Below, one piece after another: positions 15,021 through 21,606 of a stretch of DNA of 23,415 nucleotides (position 1 is its first letter; each line of letters starts with the position of its first letter). The notes below the pieces were generated by a model, which made no database searches, had not been told where the DNA came from, and saw only the letters and a list, made by a program, of their open reading frames with translations. The DNA is from a virus, in the IMG/VR virus record IMGVR_UViG_3300030098_002229, positions 1 through 23,415 of that record; one strand, 5' to 3'. The translations under genes and the position numbers were made by a program.

Positions 15021-17019
15021 TTGGAACAAAATACTCAGTGAGTTAAGTTATAGAGTTTCTTCTGGTATTCCAGATTTATCTAATGAACAACACTTAATTA
15101 AATTATGGGACATTTTAAAAGAACATAATTGGAATATTGATGCGCGGGTAGAATTATTAAAGAATCTTAACGAGGTATCTATTGTCAAGAATAAAAAAAG
15201 TGGTAATGTTTATCCAGTAAAAACATTCAGACCACAAACTCAAACCATTATTAAAAAAGACGCAACTAAAGATGATATTAAAAAAGCACAACAAGGTGCC
15301 ACGGAAAAAGATTTTGAAACAGACAAAAAATTTGATAAAGAAAAAGTAGACAAAATACAAAAAGAACTATATGGTGAAGATGGAAAAGGACCATTACTAC
15401 AAAAGTCAGAAACAACACAACAAGCTTTAGATAATGGATATAAAAAAGGTGAACCTTGGGTAGCACCAGGAAATGCGGGTTCTAACTTTAATGAAAATAT
15501 GTCAAACGAAGCTTCACTAATTTTAGATAAACACCCAGACCTATCAGAAGAAGAACTAGCAGAAATACTATATAGAAAAACACTTGATACGGCTTTAGGT
15601 AAACAACAAAAGAAAACTATTGTTGAGAGTCCTAATAAAAACGAGAAGGGTTCAATACCTGAAGGTGTAGAAAATAAAGATTTATATAAGTCCAACATAA
15701 TAGCAGCTCGTTCAGCGAAGTCTAAAAATGACAGGGCGAAATTAGGAAAAGAAAAAGCTATTAAAGAAGTTGGATTCGGTGAAAATACCACACAAGATGT
15801 TTTCGGTGGAACTGAAAGTGATTTAAAAAGATTAGAAAGTAAAGTAGATAACGCAAATAAAATATTCGTTTATGATAGAGAAACTGATAAAGTTTATGAA
15901 ATACCAAAAGACCGAATGGTTGAGTGGGTTAAATCAAGTGGTGGTGGTGAAAACGCAGCAGACACATCAGTCATAACAGAAGATGAAAATGGTAATATTA
16001 TTTATGATGGTTGGTCAGATAAAAAAGGATTTAACGATATTCAAGCCAATGGAACTTTATTTAGTGACTTTACTAAAAAAGAGAATATCGCAAATAAATT
16101 AGTTGAGAGTGGTAATCTTGATGAAAAAACTTCTAATCAAGTTAAAGATATTCTTAGTAAATCAAAAGATGAAGTTAAAAGATTAGAGAACCAATACAAA
16201 AAAACAGGTATTCAGTTATCCAAACACTTTGAGAGTTTAAAGGGTGAAGATAGAGAAAGAGCTATTAAACACTTAGAAGAACAAAATAAAGGTTATGAGG
16301 AATCGGGAACAACTAATCATATTCAAAACGCTATGAAGCATTATGGTGTGGATAGTCTTGATGAATTAATAACATCAATGTCTAATGAAGGTGATAAAAT
16401 GTCAAGTGATAGAATTAAAATAGCTTCAAGAATGGGTTCAGCAGAAAGAAAACACCTAAGAGATAATAATCAAGACATACCAGATAATTTAGATACAAGA
16501 AAAGTTATATCAGATTTAAGAGAACAAGCATTAAACATACAAAAGAAAACCACAGAAGAATTAAATAAACTTACTGGAAAAACAAAATCAGGTAAAGAAA
16601 AACCGGTTGGTGACTTAATGGGTTTCCAAGAAGTAACCGATGATTTACATTTGGATAAAATAGATACACCAGAAAATGACGAAGACTATGATTCTATATT
16701 AAAAAGAAATACAGAATTGGCTATGGCGGGTGAAAAAGTTTCTGCAGGAGATATTAAAAAGTGTTTAGGTGTAAAAAATACATCAGACGCTCAAGACAAT
16801 TTTAAGGTGTTGACTGAAGAACGATTTACAAAAGACAGAGAAACAAATAAGTTCACAACTGGTAAAGTTGTAGAAATTTTTGCTATTGACAAAGAGGGTA
16901 AGAAAAAGTTTCTTGGAGTTAAAACTTATCGTGGTAAAGGTGGTCCAGATAGTAAGACTTCAACGACAACACAATGGTCACACAATATGCAAAAATGTTT
17001 TGATGGTGGGAAATCATAA
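15010..17019 (+). CDS. Large hydrophilic protein of unknown function, possible packaged internal protein
   Basis: 669 residues, starting inside the end of the previous gene. The first ~50 residues (MNNNWNKILSELSYRV, then GIPDLSNEQHLIKLWDILKE) form a distinct helical module; Leu9-Ser10-Glu11 again fits a prohead-protease cut. The rest is almost wholly charged, Lys/Asp/Glu-rich and helical, with one mixed region at ~290-345 (KIFVYDRETDKVYEIPKDRM, then IIYDGWSDKKGF) and a C-terminal ~60 residues that look folded (VVEIFAIDKEGKKKFLGVKT, then TTQWSHNMQKCF). There is no membrane segment, signal peptide or nucleotide-binding loop. I do not recognise an enzyme domain. Packaging with the DNA, or a structural/scaffold-like role, are options. 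Confidence 0.75.
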   Translation: MNNNWNKILSELSYRVSSGIPDLSNEQHLIKLWDILKEHNWNIDARVELLKNLNEVSIVKNKKSGNVYPVKTFRPQTQTIIKKDATKDDIKKAQQGATEKDFETDKKFDKEKVDKIQKELYGEDGKGPLLQKSETTQQALDNGYKKGEPWVAPGNAGSNFNENMSNEASLILDKHPDLSEEELAEILYRKTLDTALGKQQKKTIVESPNKNEKGSIPEGVENKDLYKSNIIAARSAKSKNDRAKLGKEKAIKEVGFGENTTQDVFGGTESDLKRLESKVDNANKIFVYDRETDKVYEIPKDRMVEWVKSSGGGENAADTSVITEDENGNIIYDGWSDKKGFNDIQANGTLFSDFTKKENIANKLVESGNLDEKTSNQVKDILSKSKDEVKRLENQYKKTGIQLSKHFESLKGEDRERAIKHLEEQNKGYEESGTTNHIQNAMKHYGVDSLDELITSMSNEGDKMSSDRIKIASRMGSAERKHLRDNNQDIPDNLDTRKVISDLREQALNIQKKTTEELNKLTGKTKSGKEKPVGDLMGFQEVTDDLHLDKIDTPENDEDYDSILKRNTELAMAGEKVSAGDIKKCLGVKNTSDAQDNFKVLTEERFTKDRETNKFTTGKVVEIFAIDKEGKKKFLGVKTYRGKGGPDSKTSTTTQWSHNMQKCFDGGKS

Positions 17020-17426
17020 TGAGAACTCAATTACTATGCACCTTCACTCGTAAGTCAAAGTTAAACGAAATCGTAGACATTATAGTTTCGTGTAATGATA
17101 TTTTGTATGACAAGATTTATGTATTTGAAAACAAAGATGATTCCAACCAATTGATTTGCACTTATAATGTAGAATTCATTGAGGACTTTGAAGAAAACAT
17201 AATAGATACAATTTCACTACATAGAAAGAAACAATCCAATACATTGTATACAATCAATGCATTGAATGAAGTTATCAGAGAAAAGAACGGAGGCGTGTTA
17301 GATAAATCCTATATGGTTGATTGGGATGAATTTGAAAACACATTGTTATTAACGAACGAGTCCGGTCTGACAAAAATACCTACCAAGATACATCAAATCA
17401 TAGATGTTACGACTTGGAAAAATTAA
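17019..17426 (+). CDS. Conserved-looking hypothetical protein
   Basis: 135 residues. The ATG overlaps the last base of the previous stop (TAATG), and GGTGGG lies at a good distance upstream. The sequence begins MRTQLLCTFTRKSKLNEIVD and alternates short strands and helices (KIYVFENKDD, QLICTYNVEF, TLYTINALNEVIREKNGG), so a small mixed alpha/beta fold is likely. There are three cysteines and no membrane segment. I have the impression of similar proteins in other large aquatic phages but cannot name a family. It ends the cassette that starts with the polymerase-like gene; the host-type promoter of the first structured RNA begins ten bases after its stop. Confidence 0.75.
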   Translation: MRTQLLCTFTRKSKLNEIVDIIVSCNDILYDKIYVFENKDDSNQLICTYNVEFIEDFEENIIDTISLHRKKQSNTLYTINALNEVIREKNGGVLDKSYMVDWDEFENTLLLTNESGLTKIPTKIHQIIDVTTWKN

Positions 17427-17435
17427 AAAAAAAGC

Positions 17436-17464
17436 TTGACATTTACAAATATTATCACTATATT
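17436..17464 (+). promoter_or_regulatory. Host sigma70-type promoter for structured RNA 1
   Basis: TTGACA (17436-17441), 17-base spacer, TATATT (17459-17464), with start expected near 17471. The surrounding bases (A-run, AAGC, TTTACAAATA in the spacer, TAGTGTAA after the -10) are nearly the same as in the minus-strand promoter at 4585-4613. Confidence 0.88.
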
Positions 17465-17470
17465 ATAGTG

Positions 17471-17801
17471 TAAGTTATTTGATAATTAGGTAGTAAATTC
17501 ATCACGAAAATCTTATCGTGTCTCGTAGAGGCGATGATATCGGCGGTAAGACAGGTGGTTAGGTAAACAAACAAACAGAATCACTTTGGAAACATTGTGT
17601 GGTTTGTTCCGATATGCCGGAAGCACAAACATCAGATTAGATACTGGTCTTGGAAACTTGACTTGGAGTCTGGTGGCGAAAAACAATAGTCTGGGTGTCA
17701 AGGGGTGATGAGAGAACGCGAAGATTCGGTTTAGATGAAAAGGTTCGTATTTACTACCTTTGTTAAAAAAAAATAAAAAAAAATCTCATTTTGAGATTTT
17801 T
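17471..17801 (+). ncRNA. Structured non-coding RNA 1 (unidentified class)
   Basis: No credible reading frame is present. A perfect 11-bp helix AGGTAGTAAAT (17488-17498) / ATTTACTACCT (17749-17759) closes a domain of ~270 bases. Inside are CACGA/TCGTG (17503-17507/17516-17520), ATATCGG/CCGATAT (17537-17543/17609-17615) stacked on AACAAAC/GTTTGTT (17570-17576/17602-17608), CATCA/TGATG (17630-17634/17706-17710), and CTTGAC/GTCAAG (17657-17662/17697-17702). The motif TTGGAAAC occurs twice, at 17587 and 17650. By hand count 104 of 240 bases (17521-17760) are G or C, while the 60 bases before (17401-17460) have 14. It has its own strong promoter and a terminator, so it is most likely a separate, early-expressed RNA. 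It is not a tRNA, tmRNA, RNase P RNA or group I intron by the landmarks I know. Confidence 0.8.
17779..17801 (+). terminator. Terminator of RNA 1
   Basis: AAAAATCTCA (17779-17788) / TGAGATTTTT (17792-17801), a perfect 10-bp stem with a three-base loop, ending in a T run. The stem is AT-rich but long, and an A-rich stretch precedes it. Confidence 0.75.
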
Positions 17802-17811
17802 GTTTAATATA

Positions 17812-17819
17812 TATAAATA
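17812..17819 (+). promoter_or_regulatory. T4-type late promoter box upstream of RNA 2
   Basis: TATAAATA is an exact match to the T4 late promoter -10 sequence, with no -35 box, as is normal for that class. It lies just after the RNA 1 terminator and ~33 bases before the closing helix of RNA 2. A short AT-rich match can occur by chance. Confidence 0.45.
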
Positions 17820-17824
17820 TACTA

Positions 17825-18338
17825 AGTAGTTTAGTATTAGTTTTTTGACAATTTGGAATTTGGAAAAGTAGAAAGAGTAATTAACTTTCTATGGGATTGG
17901 CAGAATAATGGGTAGACATTTGAAGCCCATAACGCAATCTAAGACAAAGTTGTGGTGACTTGATAGTTGGAAAATATTTTAACTATCTATATTGACAAAT
18001 ATTGTCTAATGTATTTCCGTAAAAAAGATAAGATGATTCTTATGACTCTATTGTAGGTAAGGGTAACACTGAAGTCCTACTATTATGACCGAACAATCTA
18101 AACTTGGAGAGATAAGGTATTTACATAGAAGTTGTATTCACATCAATGAGGAATAACCACCTTGAGATGAACTATCGTAACTGATAGATGTAAAGTTTAG
18201 AGTATGAAAAATCCAAGCCGGAAATTGTGAGTAATCATTAGTCTCACATCCCCAATAGAATTCCAAAGATTTTAAAAGCCCCAGCGATTTTTAGTTTCCA
18301 CCTTTTATACAGACTTAAAAACAATGGGGCTTTTTTTT
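17825..18338 (+). ncRNA. Structured non-coding RNA 2 (unidentified class)
   Basis: About 500 bases without a credible gene. TTTGGAATT (17852-17860) pairs with AATTCCAAA (18259-18267) to close the domain. Inside, in order: TAGAAAG/CTTTCTA (17869-17875/17885-17891); GGATTG/CAATCT (17894-17899/17935-17940) enclosing ATGGGT/GCCCAT (17908-17913/17925-17930); GATAGTT/AACTATC (17962-17968/17981-17987); GACAA/TTGTC (17994-17998/18002-18006); ATAAGA/TCTTAT near 18029-18044; GTAGG/CCTAC near 18053-18080; CTAAACTT/AAGTTTAG near 18098-18201, enclosing TTACAT/ATGTAA and CTATC/GATAG; and TGTGAG/CTCACA near 18226-18247. A multi-branched RNA is the simplest reading. A large terminator follows. The 5' end is estimated from the upstream late-type box. 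The SSB gene starts 115 bases after the RNA ends. Confidence 0.78.
18274..18338 (+). terminator. Terminator of RNA 2
   Basis: AAAAGCCCCA (18274-18283) pairs perfectly with TGGGGCTTTT (18325-18334), followed by a run of eight T (18331-18338). The 41-base loop can fold further (TTTTTAGT with ACTTAAAAA, one bulge). Confidence 0.85.
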
Positions 18339-18356
18339 ACCAAAACGCAAAAAAAA

Positions 18357-18394
18357 TTACATTTTTACAATTATATATTATACTTATTAATGTA
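18357..18394 (+). promoter_or_regulatory. Probable promoter of the SSB-UvsX block
   Basis: TTACAT (18357-18362), 16-base spacer, TATACT (18379-18384) resembles a host promoter; the spacer holds TTTACAA as in the two strong promoters. It overlaps ATACTTATTAATGTA (18380-18394), one base different from the motif before the tail-tube gene. The SSB start is 58 bases downstream. Confidence 0.5.
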
Positions 18395-18452
18395 TCAAGG
18401 TTATACTTGATTAATAAATGACAAATGAAAAATAAAAATAGGAGAATGAAAA

Positions 18453-19211
18453 ATGGACTTAAATGCAATTCGCAAACGTCTCGGTCAATTACAGACCACA
18501 AACAATCGCACATCAAGTTTATGGAAACCACAACCAGGTAAAACCCAAATTCGTATCGTGCCTTACGCATTCAATAAAGATAATCCTTTTATTGAATTAT
18601 TCTTTCACTACAATCTGAACAATCGTTCTTATTTATCACCAATCAGTTTTGGTCGTCCAGACCCAATTGAAGAGTTCGCACAGAAACTCAAAGCAAGTGG
18701 TAATAAAGAAGATTATCAATTGTCTAAGAAATTGGAAGCAAAGATGAGAACCTTTGCACCAGTTATCGTTAGAGGTGAGGAATCACAAGGTGTTAAATTT
18801 TGGGGATTTGGTAAAACGGTTTATCAAGAACTACTATCAATCATAGCTGACCCTGATTATGGTGACATAACAGACCCAGTTAATGGTCGTGATGTATCGG
18901 TTGAATTCATTTCAGCAGAGGAAAGTGGTGCAAGTTTCCCTAAAACAAACATTAGAGTGAAACCTAATCAAACACCAATTTCTGATGAACCATCAGTCTT
19001 AGAGTTAGTTAAAACTTCTCAAAAGGACATTACTGAAATTTATCAAGAGCAGTCTTATGACGACTTAACCAATGTTTTAAACGAGTGGTTAAATCCAAGT
19101 GAGGACTCAACAGAAGAGGAAGTTAAACAAGAAAGTGTTTCAACTTCTGATTTAGGAACTTCTAAAGTAAAAGACACTTCAGAAGCTTTTGATGAATTAT
19201 TCAATTCGTAA
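18453..19211 (+). CDS. gp32: Single-stranded DNA binding protein (T4 gp32-like)
   Basis: 252 residues with GGAG eight bases before the ATG; an earlier ATG at 18446 is out of frame and too close to that site. The N-terminus MDLNAIRKRLGQLQTTNNR is the basic cooperativity arm of gp32-type proteins, followed by SSLWKPQPGKTQIRIVPY, the usual start of the OB-fold core. Residues ~100-170 (FAPVIVRGEESQGVKFWGFG, then DITDPVNGRDVSVEF) continue the core. The last ~45 residues are Ser/Glu/Asp-rich (EDSTEEEVKQES to EAFDELFNS), the acidic tail that recruits replication proteins. The protein has no cysteine, so the zinc site of T4 gp32 is absent. It lies before UvsX, in line with a recombination/replication block. 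Confidence 0.88.
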   Translation: MDLNAIRKRLGQLQTTNNRTSSLWKPQPGKTQIRIVPYAFNKDNPFIELFFHYNLNNRSYLSPISFGRPDPIEEFAQKLKASGNKEDYQLSKKLEAKMRTFAPVIVRGEESQGVKFWGFGKTVYQELLSIIADPDYGDITDPVNGRDVSVEFISAEESGASFPKTNIRVKPNQTPISDEPSVLELVKTSQKDITEIYQEQSYDDLTNVLNEWLNPSEDSTEEEVKQESVSTSDLGTSKVKDTSEAFDELFNS

Positions 19212-19221
19212 ATAATAACAA

Positions 19222-19250
19222 TATGGGGATTGATAGGTTCAGTCCCCATT
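19222..19250 (+). promoter_or_regulatory. Stem-loop between SSB and UvsX genes
   Basis: ATGGGGA (19223-19229) pairs with TCCCCAT (19243-19249), plus one G-U pair inside. No T run follows, so it is a poor terminator. It lies eight bases before the UvsX ribosome site (GGAG, 19257-19260) and may protect, process or tune the mRNA. Confidence 0.5.
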
Positions 19251-19267
19251 AAATATGGAGTATTAGA

Positions 19268-20368
19268 ATGTCAGTAAATGATGTATTGGCTAAAACATTA
19301 GCCGACTCTTTGAATAAAAAATTCAAAGACACAAATAAAGTAGCATACTTCTTAGACGGAAGTGACTCAACACCAACAGATATTAAAGAATTTATCTCAA
19401 CAGGTAGTTCTACCTTGGACTTGGCTATATCAAATAGACCAGATGGAGGTATTGCAGTTGGTAGAATTACAGAAATCAATGGATTAGAATCAAGTGGTAA
19501 ATCTCTACTTGGTGCACACATCTTAGCAGAGACTCAAAAGAAAGACGGAGTAGCAGTTTATATAGATACTGAAACATCAGTCAGTCAAGAGTTTATGGAA
19601 GTTATTGGTTTAGATTTAAATAAGATGTTATATTTACATTTAGAAACCGTAGAAGAAATCTTTGAAGCAATAGAAGAAATCGTAACACAGGTTAGGTCAT
19701 CTGATAAAGATAGATGTGTGACGATATTAGTTGACTCATTAGCAGCAGCATCAACGAAAGTTGAAATGGATGCGGATTTTGACAAAGACGGATACGCCAC
19801 TTCAAAAGCAATTATCATATCAAAAGCTATGAGAAAAGTCACTCAAATGATTGGACGACATAACATAGCATTGGTATTCACTAATCAATTAAGACAAAAA
19901 CTCGGAGTAATGTTTGGAGACCCTTGGACAACAAGTGGTGGTAAAGCATTACCATTTCACGCTTCAACTCGTATTAGATTAAAGAATATGGGTCAAATCA
20001 AAGACACAGCAAAGAATGTTTTGGGTATGAAATGTAGAGCACAAATTGTCAAGAATAGATTGGGTCCACCTTTGAGACACGCAGACTATGATATGTATTT
20101 TGATAGAGGTATTGACAATTATGGTGGTTGGTTAAACGTTATGAAAGAACACAAACTTGTAAAAGTAGGTGGAGCTTGGTATACATTAGTGGACCAAAAC
20201 GGAGATGAACATAAGTTTCAGTCAAAAGATTGGGAAGAATTAATTACCAAAAATGACGAACTAAGAGATTATGTTTACCAACTCATTTGTGATAAGGTTA
20301 TATTAAAATACAAAGAAAAACTTGGTATTGATGATGTAGAATTCACAGATGAGGTGTTAGGTGATTAA
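19268..20368 (+). CDS. uvsX: UvsX/RecA-family recombinase
   Basis: 366 residues; T4 UvsX has 391. Walker A is GLESSGKS (72-79), with Lys78 and Ser79 binding ATP. The conserved IDTE follows (~97-100, VAVYIDTETSVS) and Walker B is TILVDSLAA with Asp156. Further landmarks are LVFTNQLRQKLGVMFGDPWT and the loop TSGGKALPFHAS of RecA-type enzymes, which contacts DNA. The enzyme coats ssDNA and carries out strand exchange for repair and recombination-dependent replication. The ribosome site GGAG lies seven bases before the ATG. The 3' end overlaps the exonuclease start by eight bases, so both are made from the same mRNA with SSB. Confidence 0.95.
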   Translation: MSVNDVLAKTLADSLNKKFKDTNKVAYFLDGSDSTPTDIKEFISTGSSTLDLAISNRPDGGIAVGRITEINGLESSGKSLLGAHILAETQKKDGVAVYIDTETSVSQEFMEVIGLDLNKMLYLHLETVEEIFEAIEEIVTQVRSSDKDRCVTILVDSLAAASTKVEMDADFDKDGYATSKAIIISKAMRKVTQMIGRHNIALVFTNQLRQKLGVMFGDPWTTSGGKALPFHASTRIRLKNMGQIKDTAKNVLGMKCRAQIVKNRLGPPLRHADYDMYFDRGIDNYGGWLNVMKEHKLVKVGGAWYTLVDQNGDEHKFQSKDWEELITKNDELRDYVYQLICDKVILKYKEKLGIDDVEFTDEVLGD

Positions 20369-21410
20369 CAAAAGACACCTATCAATTCTTAATCAAATCA
20401 AAGAATCTGGCGGCGAAATAGATAGTGGAAAACCTAATGACTCGGTTTTATTGATTGACGGTATGAATCTATTCATAAGAGTATTTTCTGCCATACCAAC
20501 TACTAACGAGGACGGAGTTCACGTTGGTGGAATAGTTGGTTTTTTAAGGTCATTGGCTTTTTCAATAAATATGATTAGACCTACACGAACTATCATAGTG
20601 TTTGATGGTAAAGGTGGGTCTAACCGCCGTAGAAAAATATTTCCACAATACAAAATGGGAAGAAAAATGTCGTATCGTTTGAACAGAGCAAACAATTATT
20701 TGACTCGTGAAGAAGAACAAAAGATGATGATACGACAACTCAATCGTGTTGTGGAGTATTTAGAGTGCTTACCAATCACACTCATCAATATAGAAAACAA
20801 TGAAGCGGATGATGTGATTGGATATTGCACAAAACATATCTTCAAAAATAACAAATCTACAATTATGTCAACAGACAAAGACTTTCTACAATTGGTTGAT
20901 GAAAATACAAGACTTTACTCACCAACTAAAAAGAAAATGTATGATGAGGAAAAAGTGTTTGAAGAATATGGAATACATCCAAAAAACTTTTTATTGTTTA
21001 GAATGTTTGACGGAGATAAGTCAGACGGAATACCAGGCGTAAATGGTATTGGTATGAAAACATTAGTAAAGTTATTTCCATTTATGAAAACAGAAGATAA
21101 ATATGAATTAGATGATATATACAGAAGTGCAGAAACACAAAAAAATCCATTGTGTGAAAAAGTATTACAATCAAAAGATTTGTTAGATATGAATAGAAGA
21201 CTTATGGATTTAGATGATAGTATTATATCTGGCAACACTAAATTAAAAATTAAAGAAATAACAGAAAGACCAATTCAACGAGTAATCAAACATAGATTTC
21301 AGAAGATGTTTTTAGAAGATAAATTATATCAAGCATTACCTAATCTAAATAGTTGGTTAGCAACGACATTCAACAGATTAAACTTTATTGCAGAGAAAAC
21401 TCACAAGTAA
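20361..21410 (+). CDS. 5'-3' exonuclease / RNase H (FEN family)
   Basis: 349 residues starting at GTG 20361, which overlaps the UvsX stop; GAGG at 20351-20354 supports it. FEN-type acidic residues are in place: Asp33 in LLIDGMN, Asp82 in VFDGKGG, Glu148, Asp150 and Asp151 in NEADDVIG, Asp172 and Asp174 in STDKDF, and Asp217, Asp219 and Asp222 in FDGDKSDGIPGV. The last is followed by the helix-hairpin-helix GVNGIGMKT that binds DNA. The usual role is removal of RNA primers and 5' flaps during lagging-strand synthesis, as for T4 rnh. The C-terminal ~100 residues are basic and less clear. Overlap with both neighbours shows tight coupling in the replication operon. Confidence 0.9.
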   Translation: MINKRHLSILNQIKESGGEIDSGKPNDSVLLIDGMNLFIRVFSAIPTTNEDGVHVGGIVGFLRSLAFSINMIRPTRTIIVFDGKGGSNRRRKIFPQYKMGRKMSYRLNRANNYLTREEEQKMMIRQLNRVVEYLECLPITLINIENNEADDVIGYCTKHIFKNNKSTIMSTDKDFLQLVDENTRLYSPTKKKMYDEEKVFEEYGIHPKNFLLFRMFDGDKSDGIPGVNGIGMKTLVKLFPFMKTEDKYELDDIYRSAETQKNPLCEKVLQSKDLLDMNRRLMDLDDSIISGNTKLKIKEITERPIQRVIKHRFQKMFLEDKLYQALPNLNSWLATTFNRLNFIAEKTHK

Positions 21411-21598
21411 TGGGTAGAAAACGAAAATATCATACAGAAAAAGAAAGACGAGAAGCTCAAAGAAAGTGGCAAATGGAACACTATCAACGAAATAAAGAAG
21501 AGATTAAACAGAAAGCAAGGGAAAGGTATCGTGAGAAAAAGAAAAATGAATTATATGAAAAAAAAGTATCATCTTTGTATGGAGACATTGATATTTAA
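21410..21598 (+). CDS. Small, very basic protein, probable nucleic-acid binder
   Basis: 62 residues, starting at ATG 21410 within the TAATG overlap with the exonuclease stop; a longer frame open from 21353 would run back through the exonuclease, so I reject that start. Residues 1-46 are almost a single basic helix (MGRKRKYHTEKERREAQRKW, then RNKEEIKQKARERYREKKK), with Arg and Lys making up a large share, and the tail is short and neutral. No membrane segment or cysteine. The basic helix suggests binding to DNA, RNA or an acidic partner such as the SSB tail. Its place between exonuclease and helicase suggests a replication accessory such as a helicase loader, but its size is far below T4 gp59 and no motif supports that. 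Confidence 0.7.
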   Translation: MGRKRKYHTEKERREAQRKWQMEHYQRNKEEIKQKARERYREKKKNELYEKKVSSLYGDIDI

Positions 21599-21606
21599 TA
21601 TTGGTT

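Noticed and set aside
15240-15791. Long minus-strand open frame (183 codons)
   Set aside because: It lies opposite the 669-residue gene, is Ser/Phe/Cys-rich as expected for the complement of charged AT-rich coding DNA, and has no ribosome site or promoter.
17513-17701. Minus-strand open frame of 62 codons in the RNA 1 region
   Set aside because: It begins with TTG without a ribosome site and covers the paired helices of RNA 1; the plus-strand RNA explains the sequence better.
18086-18157. Small plus-strand frame of 23 codons inside RNA 2
   Set aside because: No ribosome site, and it crosses several predicted helices.
17471-18338. tRNA, tmRNA, RNase P RNA or group I/II intron
   Set aside because: No tRNA-like acceptor/T-arm, no CCA end, no tag-peptide frame, none of the conserved RNase P or intron core sequences I know, and no interrupted gene around it. 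A covariance-model search is still the decisive test.
21353-21409. Longer N-terminus of the small basic protein
   Set aside because: It would overlap the exonuclease gene by 58 bases without a ribosome site; the TAATG junction at 21410 is a standard coupled start.
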